34,386 bases of DNA. It comes from an uncultured Oleiphilus sp. (GTDB lineage: Bacteria > Pseudomonadota > Gammaproteobacteria > Pseudomonadales > Oleiphilaceae). Position 1 is the stretch's first letter. Every line of letters starts with the position of its first letter. Below the pieces are notes generated by a model. The model was given only the letters and a program-made list of their open reading frames with translations. It searched no databases and had not been told where the DNA came from. The DNA is taken from positions 1-34,386 of the forward strand of contig CAJWAD010000027.1 of assembly GCA_913020245.1 (NCBI GenBank), in the 5' to 3' direction. Positions 7,802-16,919 of the stretch are shown piece after piece. Both the position numbers and the translations under genes were made by a program.

Positions 7802-8056
7802 CTAATTTAGATAGTCGTCAATATAGTGCTTTAGCACTTTTTGCTTGCGATCAGCCTTGGTTTCCGTATCACCGGAACGAGATGGCGGAATTAAGGTAAG
7901 CTTTTCGCCAACGAGAGGAGGTGCTGCGTCACTTGCCCCAAAAATCGTCTTACTTGGTTTTTGTCTCGTTTCACGAGCGAGCGCACCCACGCGCCAACAG
8001 AGCATTGCTAGTAACGCGAACATTGCAAACTCAGCAATATGAATAAACCAAAACAT
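7802..8056 (-). CDS. Possible small single-pass membrane protein
   Basis: An 84-residue reading frame starting at ATG 8056 (a TTG two codons earlier is possible). Residues about 1-20 are strongly hydrophobic (MFWFIHIAEFAMFALLAMLC). They are followed by a basic stretch (WRVGALARETRQKPSK) and a hydrophilic, charged tail ending in KHYIDDYLN. This pattern fits an N-out, C-in single-pass inner-membrane protein. No ribosome site is clear and no family is recognised. A plus-strand frame overlaps it at 7845-8042 but looks like a shadow with poor composition. It stands alone between two rightward genes. I treat it as plausible but unproven. Confidence 0.4.
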   Translation of the reverse strand: MFWFIHIAEFAMFALLAMLCWRVGALARETRQKPSKTIFGASDAAPPLVGEKLTLIPPSRSGDTETKADRKQKVLKHYIDDYLN

Positions 8057-8357
8057 AAGCAAGATCGATATAGATAACCAAAGACCAGCAATGGTCAGTG
8101 TTTTTATGCATTAGGTGCGTAAGTATATTTAGGTAGAACAATATAGCAAACCGAGACAGGAAAAAAACATGCGCAACCCACGCTAATGGTGCTTAAACTA
8201 AAGCGTTATCATCCGCAAGGCGCCAAAAAAAAACTTGTTAACCTGCCGTTTATTGCGTAACCATAAACATAAAACCACATTGCTCACTCTCTGATAAACG
8301 TCTAATCTAGCAGCTTAAATTTAGATAGAAATACCAACAAAAATAACAGGCTTTCTC
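8057..8357. other. Non-coding stretch upstream of the amidase
   Basis: About 300 AT-rich bases without a credible gene. It should contain the promoters of the small minus-strand gene and of the amidase. I see no strong promoter hexamers, repeat or terminator in it. Confidence 0.35.
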
Positions 8358-9806
8358 ATGCGCTTTCTCTCGATTTCAGACCAGCTAAAAGCTTACCGCC
8401 ACAAAAATATATCTGTAGAAGAGGCCATACTCGAGAGGCTAACTCATATTGATCGGTATAACCCCACACTTAATGCAATTGTTCACTCAACAAAGGATGC
8501 AGCCCTTGCTAAAGCCCGGCAACTGGATGCCAATCGCGAAGCGCAGCAAGACCTCCCTCTGTTCGGTATTCCTGTCACAATAAAAGAATGCTTCGCAATG
8601 CAAAACAGCCCGACTACCATTAACTACCCCCTTATGCGCAACCATAAAACAGATTTTGACTCTATTCTGGTACAACGCTTACAAAGTGCTGGCGCGATAA
8701 TTTTAGGTAAAACCAATGTTCCAATGCTACTCGCGGATTGCCAGACCTTTGGCCCACTCTATGCCACCTGTAATAATCCTTTCGATGTCAAGCGCACACC
8801 TGGCGGCAGCACAGGTGGCGGCGCAAGCGCCTTGGCGGCCGAATTTACCAATTTAGAAATCGGTAGTGATATCGGCGGATCGATTCGAAATCCTGCAAAT
8901 TTTTGCGGCGTTTTCGGTATAAAACCCACCAATAACGGGCACGCACAAGATGGCCATTTCCCACCCTTACCGGGCAAAGGAAAAGGATATACAGCGCTGA
9001 ATTCAACCGGACCACTTGCGAGATCTATGGCCGATCTACGGACAGCTTATTCGGTGTGTTATACGCCACGAACAGATTACCAACAGTATTTACAGCTAGA
9101 AAAACAAACACGTCAACTTCCGAATTTAGAAGGTTATAAAATAGCGTGGTATAACGAATTATTGGGACTTAAATGCAGTAATACAACACAGCAGGGTTTG
9201 GCACGCATTATTAAAACTCTTGAGCTCGCAGGCGCACAGGTCGAAGAAATAAAAATCGATGAAAAACTCACCGATAAAGTTCTTAAGACCTGGTCAAAAT
9301 TATTCGGCTTTTCTGTCGGACAAGACTTTCCTTGGGCTATTCGAAAGCTCGTTTATCTGCAATTCGTTAAAGACTTAAAACGAACCTCTCGAATTGATAC
9401 GAAGAAAGAACTGAAGGCCGGCTTGGGTCTAGACTTTAAAGATTTTTCGGAAGCCTTGCATGAGCAGCAAGAGTGTAGTGCGGAATTCTCAAGGGTGTTT
9501 GACCGCTATGATTTCATTTTATCACCGACGAACATCGGACCTGCATTCGAGCACAATCATCGGCACAAGGATATTTTATTTGAAGGGGAGCGTTATGCGT
9601 ATCTCGAGTACTGCTTTATGTTCGTTATGTTTTACAATTTACTTGGCAATCCGGTCCTCACTATACCGAGTGGCTTGAGCGCGGATGGCCTACCGGTCGG
9701 CATTTCAGTGGCAGCGCGACATCACTGCGAGGAAGCCCTGCTGCACTTCGGCGAGCTTATCGAAACCGCTGGACATCGCTTCGCTCCGCCTGACTTGAAG
9801 TTTTAG
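8358..9806 (+). CDS. Amidase-signature hydrolase, FAAH-like
   Basis: A 482-residue member of the amidase signature family, which hydrolyses carboxamide bonds with a Ser-cisSer-Lys triad. All three are visible: Lys76 in TIKECF, the cis-Ser151 in GGSTGGG and the nucleophile Ser175 in GSDIGGSIRNP. The KECF context and the spacing of the signature resemble fatty acid amide hydrolases, while GatA-type function in tRNA charging is unlikely because no gatC or gatB neighbours it and the C-terminal half differs. The second residue of the usual GGSSGG is Thr here. There is no signal peptide, so a cytoplasmic enzyme is expected; the natural amide is unknown. The start is ATG 8358, with ACAGG about 10 bases upstream. 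It is a single gene, convergent with the outer-membrane protein gene. Confidence 0.9.
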   Translation: MRFLSISDQLKAYRHKNISVEEAILERLTHIDRYNPTLNAIVHSTKDAALAKARQLDANREAQQDLPLFGIPVTIKECFAMQNSPTTINYPLMRNHKTDFDSILVQRLQSAGAIILGKTNVPMLLADCQTFGPLYATCNNPFDVKRTPGGSTGGGASALAAEFTNLEIGSDIGGSIRNPANFCGVFGIKPTNNGHAQDGHFPPLPGKGKGYTALNSTGPLARSMADLRTAYSVCYTPRTDYQQYLQLEKQTRQLPNLEGYKIAWYNELLGLKCSNTTQQGLARIIKTLELAGAQVEEIKIDEKLTDKVLKTWSKLFGFSVGQDFPWAIRKLVYLQFVKDLKRTSRIDTKKELKAGLGLDFKDFSEALHEQQECSAEFSRVFDRYDFILSPTNIGPAFEHNHRHKDILFEGERYAYLEYCFMFVMFYNLLGNPVLTIPSGLSADGLPVGISVAARHHCEEALLHFGELIETAGHRFAPPDLKF

Positions 9807-9808
9807 TG

Positions 9809-9829
9809 TAAACTCTGAAACAGAGTTTA
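9809..9829. repeat. Perfect inverted repeat between convergent genes
   Basis: A nine-pair stem (TAAACTCTG with CAGAGTTTA) and an AAA loop begin three bases after the amidase stop. No T-run follows on either strand, so it is either a 3'-end hairpin combined with factor-dependent termination or a protein site. Confidence 0.55.
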
Positions 9830-9872
9830 ATAAGAACGCAGGATCAGTAGAGCTGGCGACCAGATACAGCGC

Positions 9873-10556
9873 CTAAAACCATAGTTGAGCAGATAGCCCA
9901 AAAATATCTATTTCATCTTCGCCTAATGCATAACGATCTAGATCAGCCCGGATAACCCACCTTTCGGTTAGCTCATACGTTAAACCGAGGCCAAAAAATT
10001 CGTCAATACCAGAGATAGTAATTTGCTGACGCCTTGGTGTAACAGGGTCGTCCTCAGCTGTATAGTATGAATTCTTTGAACCATCCCAGCGCATATAACC
10101 GAATTTAATCGTGGCATCTAAGTTTTCATAAATACGCGGCGAATACTGCACGTTCCCGAACCATCCCTCAGCTTTTGCGCTCGTGGTGACATTAGCAATG
10201 GTAAAGCTTGCATTCGTTACCCTAGCTTTCAGTGTTGCCGTGCTGTCACCAAAATCTATGTAACCCGCTTCCCAATCCCAATCATCACTGGCCGCAACGC
10301 CAAAGTAAATTTTATGACCGTCTCCTGCGTCATCCCAAACAAGCGTATCTTCACCTTGAAACTCGGCATTACGATCTTCTTGCTCAATAAAAATAGATAG
10401 TCGAGAACGCATGTCACGCTCTGGCAATAAGTCCATCTTCGTCGCAAAAACCCCAACGCCGACATAGTATGGATAGCGCTGCGTATCTGCAACGACCGGT
10501 AGTGCCATCCCAATGCAAATTAACAACGCAAAATAAACTTGAAACCTAACTAACAC
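9873..10556 (-). CDS. Small outer-membrane beta-barrel protein
   Basis: A 227-residue exported protein. Residues 1-23 form a Sec signal peptide (hydrophobic FALLICIGMALPVV, with cleavage predicted after Ala23). The mature part shows alternating hydrophobic and polar strands such as YYVGVGVFATKM, KIYFGVAASDDWDWEAGYIDFG, ATIKFGYMRWDG and FFGLGLTYELTERWVIRADLDRY, and it ends in LSAQLWF. A terminal Phe and aromatic strand ends are typical of OmpA/OmpX-like eight-stranded barrels recognised by the BAM machinery. No further function can be given. The start codon is GTG at 10554-10556, supported by a strong GGAGA ribosome site 7-9 bases upstream. The gene is alone, downstream of rarA and convergent with the amidase. 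Confidence 0.85.
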   Translation of the reverse strand: MLVRFQVYFALLICIGMALPVVADTQRYPYYVGVGVFATKMDLLPERDMRSRLSIFIEQEDRNAEFQGEDTLVWDDAGDGHKIYFGVAASDDWDWEAGYIDFGDSTATLKARVTNASFTIANVTTSAKAEGWFGNVQYSPRIYENLDATIKFGYMRWDGSKNSYYTAEDDPVTPRRQQITISGIDEFFGLGLTYELTERWVIRADLDRYALGEDEIDIFGLSAQLWF

Positions 10557-10666
10557 AAAAATATCTCCAAAAACTTAGCGAACAATCATAACGAGTTTAC
10601 AACGAAAAAAATGTGCTCGGCTGCATGTTCACCAGCGTAAAACAAACACAATTCTCACGTTTTTGT

Positions 10667-11995
10667 CTAGTTTTCATAGCGTTGCTTGGATGAGGCCTCA
10701 TTTAACACTCTTAAACGCGACAGTTTATCCTCGATTTTTAATTCTAGTCCGCGCGAAACTGGGTAATAGTATCGTGTCCTATGCATTGATTTCGGCAAGT
10801 AACTCTCCCCTGCGGCAAACGCATCGGGTTCGTCGTGCACATATCGATAACTTTCACCTGCACCAGAATCCTTCATTAACGGAGTCGGTGCGTTTCGAAG
10901 ATGCATTGGTACCTCTTCATCCAATCCCTTTTTTGCATCCACATAACTCGCTTTATACGCGTTATATACTGCATTACTTTTCGGTGCCGACGCTAAATAA
11001 ATGATAGCTTGTGCGAGGCTTAATTCTCCTTCTGCCTGACCTAGGCGCTCTAGCGCTTCCCAAGCATTCAAGCTCAACTGAAGCGCTCTAGGATCAGCAT
11101 TACCAATATCCTCGCTCGCAATGCGAACGACTCGCCTCACAACATAAAAAGGATCACAACCCGCAAGAAGCATTCTTTGCATCCAATATAATGCAGCATC
11201 TGGATCTGAACCTCGTATTGATTTGTGCAAAGCTGAAATTTGGTCATAAAAAATATCACCACCTTTATCAAAACGCTTTAAAGACTCCTGGAACACTGCC
11301 TCTAAAGACTGCTCAGTAATTACATAACAATCACCATCCGGCTGAGTTAAATCGATAGCGAGCTCTAAGGTATTTAGGCTCCGCCGCGCGTCGCCGTCAG
11401 CGTAGCGCGCGATTAAAGAAGACTGTTTTGCGTTTAGCTGAATGTCTTTACCGGGAAAACCATCCTTGTGCTTCAGCGCTTGCTCAAGCACTTGCTCAAT
11501 TTCACTGTCACTCAAGCGTTTTAAACAATAGACGCGCGTGCGCGACAATAAAGCGTTATTTAATTCGAAAGAGGGGTTCTCTGTTGTTGCACCCACAAAC
11601 ACAAATGTACCGTTCTCTATATAGGGTAAAAAAGCATCTTGTTGCGCTTTATTGAAACGATGAACCTCATCAACAAACAACAATGTTTGCTGGCCATACT
11701 GAGTGCGCGCCAACTGGGCTTGCTCTACCGCTGAGCGTATTTCTTTTACGCCGCCCATCACCGCTGAAATTGCCAAAAACTGGATATCGAAATGTTGTGC
11801 TAATAGTTGAGCAAATGTCGTTTTACCAACGCCAGGCGGCCCCCATAGAATCATCGAATGCGGGCGACCTGTCTGGATAGACTCGTGTAATGGCTTACCC
11901 TCGGCTAATAGATGGCCTTGACCGACATATTCATCCAAGTGTCTAGGCCGCACTCTTGCCGCGAGCGGCTGACCCGCGTGATTCTTTATGTACAT
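10667..11995 (-). CDS. rarA: Replication-associated recombination protein A (RarA/MgsA)
   Basis: A 442-residue clamp-loader-type AAA+ ATPase that acts at stalled replication forks and interacts with SSB. The Walker A motif GPPGVGKT is at residues 52-59, Walker B LLFVDE at about 105-110 followed by VHRFNK, sensor 1 in GATTENPSFELN, and the arginine-finger region LLSRTRV. The C-terminal part carries the RarA tetramerisation region (RGSDPDAALYWMQRML, then EDIGNADPRAL). Length and order match the family (E. coli 447 aa). It is the last gene of ftsK-lolA-rarA, starting 14 bases after the lolA stop, an arrangement conserved in gammaproteobacteria. No clear terminator follows. Confidence 0.96.
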   Translation of the reverse strand: MYIKNHAGQPLAARVRPRHLDEYVGQGHLLAEGKPLHESIQTGRPHSMILWGPPGVGKTTFAQLLAQHFDIQFLAISAVMGGVKEIRSAVEQAQLARTQYGQQTLLFVDEVHRFNKAQQDAFLPYIENGTFVFVGATTENPSFELNNALLSRTRVYCLKRLSDSEIEQVLEQALKHKDGFPGKDIQLNAKQSSLIARYADGDARRSLNTLELAIDLTQPDGDCYVITEQSLEAVFQESLKRFDKGGDIFYDQISALHKSIRGSDPDAALYWMQRMLLAGCDPFYVVRRVVRIASEDIGNADPRALQLSLNAWEALERLGQAEGELSLAQAIIYLASAPKSNAVYNAYKASYVDAKKGLDEEVPMHLRNAPTPLMKDSGAGESYRYVHDEPDAFAAGESYLPKSMHRTRYYYPVSRGLELKIEDKLSRLRVLNEASSKQRYEN

Positions 11996-12009
11996 AGATT
12001 TGAAATTAT

Positions 12010-12681
12010 TTAGGAGCCGTTAGCCAGAGGGAGATCTCGAATTACATCCGTACCCTCAGGTAAAACTGCTTTGAATTCTTCAACCGGGATATCACGATTT
12101 ACCTGCACCGAATCAAAACTAACCGTCGTATCTTGGCCCAAGGAATCACTAATTCGCATATAACTAAGTTTACCATTCTCGAAGCGGATACGTAATTTCT
12201 CGAAAAGGCTGTCGGGTTGATGCGGAAACAGCAAAAACTGCTGTGCTTCAGGTGCACTCTTTTGCTTCTCGATCGCATAGCTTTGGGTGATTTGCTCTGC
12301 TTTTCCACTAAATAACATTGCAGGGGTGACTTGAAGCTGTTCATCTAAAATTTGAATAGTCGCTTGTTCTAAATCTGGATCAAATACAACTACCTCAGCG
12401 CCGTCTACATATATCGCTTGCTCTAACGGCGCTTCCGTGAGCCAAACAAATCTATTTGGTTTGGCTGCTTTAAACTCACCGGCACTCTGCTGCACTTTGA
12501 CACCGCGCTGATCTATTGTAAATTGAACGAATGAACCCTCAACTGTTTTAATATCCGAAAGAATGGCAAGAAGCTGCTCGGTGGCACTCTCTGAACTTTC
12601 AACAATATCACTTGCCCATAGATTTGAAGACAGCACACAAAAACTAATTACGAAGAAGAGACAAAAATTTTTACAAGACAC
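12010..12681 (-). CDS. lolA: Outer-membrane lipoprotein carrier protein LolA
   Basis: A 223-residue periplasmic chaperone that receives lipoproteins from LolCDE and hands them to LolB. Residues 1-24 are a signal peptide (FCLFFVISFCVLSSNLWA). The mature part has the family's half-barrel features: VEGSFVQFTIDQRG, AGEFKAAKPNRFVWLTEAPLEQAIYVDG (residues about 85-110) and FDPDLEQATIQ. The start codon is GTG at 12679-12681 with GGAT about 8 bases upstream; no in-frame ATG lies before the signal peptide. It sits between ftsK (149-base gap) and rarA (14-base gap). The gap on the ftsK side holds a possible -10 (TATGCT), so lolA-rarA may have its own promoter as well as read-through. Confidence 0.93.
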   Translation of the reverse strand: MSCKNFCLFFVISFCVLSSNLWASDIVESSESATEQLLAILSDIKTVEGSFVQFTIDQRGVKVQQSAGEFKAAKPNRFVWLTEAPLEQAIYVDGAEVVVFDPDLEQATIQILDEQLQVTPAMLFSGKAEQITQSYAIEKQKSAPEAQQFLLFPHQPDSLFEKLRIRFENGKLSYMRISDSLGQDTTVSFDSVQVNRDIPVEEFKAVLPEGTDVIRDLPLANGS

Positions 12682-12830
12682 GGTATCATCCGACTAATTA
12701 AGCAGCCTAAATTTTAGCATACACATTTCAGGAAAACTGCCACAACGCGCTAATCGATATCCTAGCTAATTAGCCCTCTGTTTTTAACATCGAGACGCGG
12801 TCAAAATTGAGTCGTAACCTTATGTCCCTT

Positions 12831-15431
12831 TCAATCTTTAGGCGGTGGCGGTGCAAGCACCTCACGCATACCATTATGTCCCGCAGTACTCACAACCCCT
12901 GCCGATTCCATCGCCTCAACAAGATTAGCTGAACGGTTATAACCTATCTTTAACTTACGCTGCACCGATGAAATAGAGACACGTCGTGTTTCGGTAACAA
13001 AAGCAACAGCTTCATCAAAGAGCGCATCCTGCTCACTGTCGCTGTCGGAATCAAAGGCCGCTGCGAAAGGATCGGAACTCTCACCACCAGTGAGTACCTC
13101 TTCGATATAATCAGGTTCACCACGCTGTTTCCAATCAGCAACGACTTTATGCACTTCATGGTCATCCACAAACGCACCATGAACCCGCACTGGTACGCTG
13201 GTACCCGGAGGCATATATAACATATCTCCATGGCCAAGTAGCTGTTCTGCACCGCCCTGATCAAGCACGGTTCGGGAATCTATTTTAGATGACACTTGAA
13301 AAGAAATACGCGTCGGAACGTTTGCCTTAATTAAACCTGTAATGACATCAACAGATGGACGCTGCGTCGCAAGAATCAAATGAATACCCGCCGCTCGGGC
13401 TTTCTGAGCAATACGCGCAATCAACTCTTCGACCTTTTTACCGACAATCATCATCATGTCAGCGAATTCATCAATGACAACAACAATGAAAGGTAACGAC
13501 TCTAGTTCTGGCTGATGCTGCTCCTCATTTAGCAAGTGCTCCTCTGGCTGCCAGAGTGGATCCAGTAATGGTTCACCCTCATCGATAGCCTGCTTTACTT
13601 TCCGATTATAGCCAGCGACATTTCGAACTCCCATCGCCGCCATCAATTTATATCGACGCTCCATTTCAGCGACACACCAACGTAATGCGTTCGCAGCTTC
13701 CTTCATGTCAGTAACAACTGGCGTAAGAAGATGCGGAATACCATCGTAAATCGAAAGCTCTAACATCTTTGGATCAATCATGATAAAACGCACTTCAGCA
13801 GGTGTTGCTTTGAACAGCATGCTCAGGATCATGCTGTTCACACCCACCGACTTACCAGAGCCAGTTGTACCTGCAACCAATAAATGCGGCATTTTGGCCA
13901 AATTTGTCACGACGGGATCGCCCGCAATATCATTACCCAAGCCAAGAGTTACTGGCGATTCTGAATCATCATAATCTTTCGATTGAAGTACCTCGCTAAA
14001 ACGAACAATTTCACGATGTTCGTTAGGGATTTCAATACCTACAACCGACTTGCCAGGAATAACTTCGACAACACGCACACTCAGCACCGCTAACGAGCGC
14101 GCTAAATCTTTAGCTAAATTACTGATTTTACTTACTTTAACGCCAGGTGCTGGTTGGATTTCAAAACGCGTAATAACCGGACCCGGATTTACTTCAACAA
14201 CCTCCGCTGAAACACCAAAGTCACCCAACTTCTCTTCGAGCAACCTAGACATATGCTCGAGCATTTCTTTTGAATAACCTTGTTTCTTGTTCCGATCAGG
14301 CGGATCGAGCAAACTTAAAGGTGGTAAAGGGTTATGCTGACCAATAAACAAATTTCCCTGTGCTTCATCTTCTACTCGATTACTCTTTTTACCTTTCTTT
14401 TCGAAAGGAGAGATCTTGAGGGGCGTTTTAGCAGGAACTAACTGCTTCTCAGAACGCGCTTGTTTATCGGATACCGCGACTTGTTTTACCTGAAGCTCTT
14501 CATTCACATATTCAATAGAACGATCCACGCCGACACCAGGCTCTATCCGTGCGGTCTCGTCAGCGCTATCAGAAACACCATTAGTCTTTGCTTGAGTACG
14601 ACGGTATTTGAGCCAAGCGACAAAACAACCGAAACGCGTTCTCAGGTGCAGGATAACAGATGGTGTAATACTCGCCTCAGACTTTCGAGGATTCACTTTC
14701 GTCTTCTCTACTGATTTATTTGCTTCACGTTGCGCCTGAATTTCAGCACGCTGGTCTTTCAACAATGATCGACGCGATTGATAAACATGCCAGACATGTT
14801 TGCTAGCTCGGCCCAAGAGATTCGCCAATGCAATCGTAGCGGCGCCCGTTCGATCCATTAAGCCGATCCACGAGATTCCAGTAAATACGGTCATACCAAA
14901 TAGCAGCATTGAAACTAGAAGAAGCGTACTACCAATAAAGTTAAAGTTTTCCAGCATAAAAGTTGAAAACTCCATACCGACAATGCCGCCGGAATAATCA
15001 TTCAACCCAGTGATTGAATACATCGCCAGTAGAGCCGTCGCGCCGAGCAAAGTGAATATTAGACCAACAACGCGGATACTGAACAAAGGCCAATGAAAGT
15101 CTTGTTCTGTTTTTCTATAACGAAAAATAACGCAGGCCCGATAACCAATCATAATCGGGAAGAGAAATGCTACATAACCGACAAAATATAGTAAAACATC
15201 GGCAAACCAAGCGCCCGCAACACCCCCATAATTTAGGGGTTTTGTATTCGAACCGGTACTCGTCCAACCCGGATCGCCCGGGTAATGAGAAACAAGCGAC
15301 ATCATTAAGAAAAGGCATACTGCTGCGGTGAGAATGAGCATCCCCTCGCGCGCGCCTTGTGATAAATAAGTCTGAAACTGTTGATCAGACCCATTATTTA
15401 TTTTTTGCCCCAAAGCGGGATTAACACTCAC
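12831..15431 (-). CDS. ftsK: DNA translocase FtsK
   Basis: An 866-residue divisome protein that pumps DNA to the dif site and activates XerCD dimer resolution. The N-terminal quarter has four predicted membrane helices (about residues 30-50, 77-100, 116-138, 164-188). A charged linker of about 250 residues follows (shorter than in E. coli), then the RecA-like motor with Walker A GTTGSGKS near residue 525 and Walker [10 protein letters not shown] near 655. The C-terminal winged-helix gamma domain is intact ([14 protein letters not shown], then GHNGMREVL), so KOPS-guided translocation is expected. The start codon is GTG 15431, with AGGG about 10-13 bases upstream. It is followed by lolA and rarA. 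The 208 bases upstream, back to metZ, should hold its promoter. Confidence 0.97.
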   Translation of the reverse strand: MSVNPALGQKINNGSDQQFQTYLSQGAREGMLILTAAVCLFLMMSLVSHYPGDPGWTSTGSNTKPLNYGGVAGAWFADVLLYFVGYVAFLFPIMIGYRACVIFRYRKTEQDFHWPLFSIRVVGLIFTLLGATALLAMYSITGLNDYSGGIVGMEFSTFMLENFNFIGSTLLLVSMLLFGMTVFTGISWIGLMDRTGAATIALANLLGRASKHVWHVYQSRRSLLKDQRAEIQAQREANKSVEKTKVNPRKSEASITPSVILHLRTRFGCFVAWLKYRRTQAKTNGVSDSADETARIEPGVGVDRSIEYVNEELQVKQVAVSDKQARSEKQLVPAKTPLKISPFEKKGKKSNRVEDEAQGNLFIGQHNPLPPLSLLDPPDRNKKQGYSKEMLEHMSRLLEEKLGDFGVSAEVVEVNPGPVITRFEIQPAPGVKVSKISNLAKDLARSLAVLSVRVVEVIPGKSVVGIEIPNEHREIVRFSEVLQSKDYDDSESPVTLGLGNDIAGDPVVTNLAKMPHLLVAGTTGSGKSVGVNSMILSMLFKATPAEVRFIMIDPKMLELSIYDGIPHLLTPVVTDMKEAANALRWCVAEMERRYKLMAAMGVRNVAGYNRKVKQAIDEGEPLLDPLWQPEEHLLNEEQHQPELESLPFIVVVIDEFADMMMIVGKKVEELIARIAQKARAAGIHLILATQRPSVDVITGLIKANVPTRISFQVSSKIDSRTVLDQGGAEQLLGHGDMLYMPPGTSVPVRVHGAFVDDHEVHKVVADWKQRGEPDYIEEVLTGGESSDPFAAAFDSDSDSEQDALFDEAVAFVTETRRVSISSVQRKLKIGYNRSANLVEAMESAGVVSTAGHNGMREVLAPPPPKD

Positions 15432-15639
15432 TACTATATGACCCTATTTGTAAAACCCTAAACCACGTAGGTGCCCTGCCCGACTTATTCTTAATAACTT
15501 AGCCGTTAACAGAGACTTCTGCATCATATAACAGTATAGAAAAATTCTAGGAAATAACCTTAATTATTTGAAATGCATAGGAAACTAACTTTTTATTTGA
15601 AAGTTAAGCAAGCAATTCAATCACTTAACCTTCGCTTTT

Positions 15640-16872
15640 TTAACTTATCGCACTAAGGCCTCGAGCCAAATCTTGAATAATATCATCAACATTTTCTAGA
15701 CCCACTGACACGCGAATCAAATTATCCGTAATACCCGCACGCATTTTTTCTTCATCACTTAACCGACCATGTGTGGTTGTAGCCGGATGCGTGATCGTTG
15801 TCTTTGTGTCGCCCAAATTAGCGGTAATAGAGATAAACTGTACCGCATCAATAAATGCCCATGCGGCCTTGAGATCCCCCCGGATCTTGAAAGACAAGAC
15901 ACCACTACCGGATTTTTGTTGTCTTTGCGCAAGGGCAAACTGAGGGTGACCTGGCAGGCCAACATAATATACCTGCTCAATTGCATCTTGCGCTTGCAAC
16001 CATTCAGCAACTTTTAAAGCATGCTCGCTATGCGCGCGCATTCGAAGCGATAGTGTCTCCAAGCCTTTGAGAAATACCCAAGCATTAAATGGACTCAAAG
16101 CGGGTCCCGCCGAGCGCATAAAACTATGTACCTCAGCCATCAGTTCTTCGCTTCCCACCACCACACCGCCCAAGCATCGGCCTTGACCGTCCAGATATTT
16201 TGTTGCTGAGTGGGTGACAATATCAGCACCAAATAGTAGAGGCTGCTGCAATGCCGGCGTACAGAAACAGTTATCGACAATAAATAAAGCACCATCTGGA
16301 TGCTTTGATTCCGAAGTAATTTTCGACAGCTCTTCCATATCAGCAACCTCGCAAAGCGGGTTTGACGGCGTTTCGCAAAATACAATACGAGTTGTCGGTT
16401 GAAGTTTTTCTCGCCATTGCTGATAGTCGCACAGATCAACAAAATCGACTTCTATACCAAACTTACATAAATACTTTTCGAGGAAAACATTAGTGGTACC
16501 AAAAACACTACGAGAGCAAAGGACATGATCACCCTGCTTCAATAGCGCAAAAAAGGTCGCCATGATAGCAGCCATACCTGATGCTGCGGCAACCGCTCGT
16601 TCACCGCCCTCTAACGCCGCTATTCTCGTTTCAAACATCGAAACAGTGGGGTTAGTAAAACGAGCGTAAACATTGCCGCCTATCTCACCCGAAAAACGCT
16701 GTGCGGCTTCTTGCGCCGAATTAAAAACAAAACTAGAGGTGGGAAAAATTGCTTCACTGTGCTCAAGTTCGGGGGTACGAATTTGACCCGCTCGGACGGC
16801 GAGCGTTTCTAGCTGCACATCATCTAACTGAGGAACAGGAATATTACCCTGAGCCGGTTTACTGGTTGGCAT
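15640..16872 (-). CDS. metZ: O-succinylhomoserine sulfhydrylase
   Basis: A 410-residue PLP enzyme of the Cys/Met metabolism family that makes homocysteine directly from O-succinylhomoserine and sulfide. The PLP lysine is Lys225 in SATKYLDGQGR, a sequence characteristic of MetZ rather than MetB or MetC. ASGMAAIMATFFALL (phosphate-binding loop, about 98-112), YARFTNPT (69-76) and the C-terminal RVSVGLEN..DI..DL are all present. The gene lies 47 bases after purF on the same strand, the purF-metZ arrangement known from Pseudomonas. It is the last gene of the cluster; only a weak GTTAAG/CTTAAC hairpin lies downstream, so termination is unclear. Confidence 0.95.
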   Translation of the reverse strand: MPTSKPAQGNIPVPQLDDVQLETLAVRAGQIRTPELEHSEAIFPTSSFVFNSAQEAAQRFSGEIGGNVYARFTNPTVSMFETRIAALEGGERAVAAASGMAAIMATFFALLKQGDHVLCSRSVFGTTNVFLEKYLCKFGIEVDFVDLCDYQQWREKLQPTTRIVFCETPSNPLCEVADMEELSKITSESKHPDGALFIVDNCFCTPALQQPLLFGADIVTHSATKYLDGQGRCLGGVVVGSEELMAEVHSFMRSAGPALSPFNAWVFLKGLETLSLRMRAHSEHALKVAEWLQAQDAIEQVYYVGLPGHPQFALAQRQQKSGSGVLSFKIRGDLKAAWAFIDAVQFISITANLGDTKTTITHPATTTHGRLSDEEKMRAGITDNLIRVSVGLENVDDIIQDLARGLSAIS

Positions 16873-16919
16873 AAGACTAAATCACCTAATCTAAAAGCTA
16901 AATTATGTCAGCTCAACAC

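Noticed and set aside
10663-11004. 113-residue frame opposite the rarA 3' end
   Set aside because: Antisense to conserved RarA C-terminal sequence, with no ribosome site or family features.
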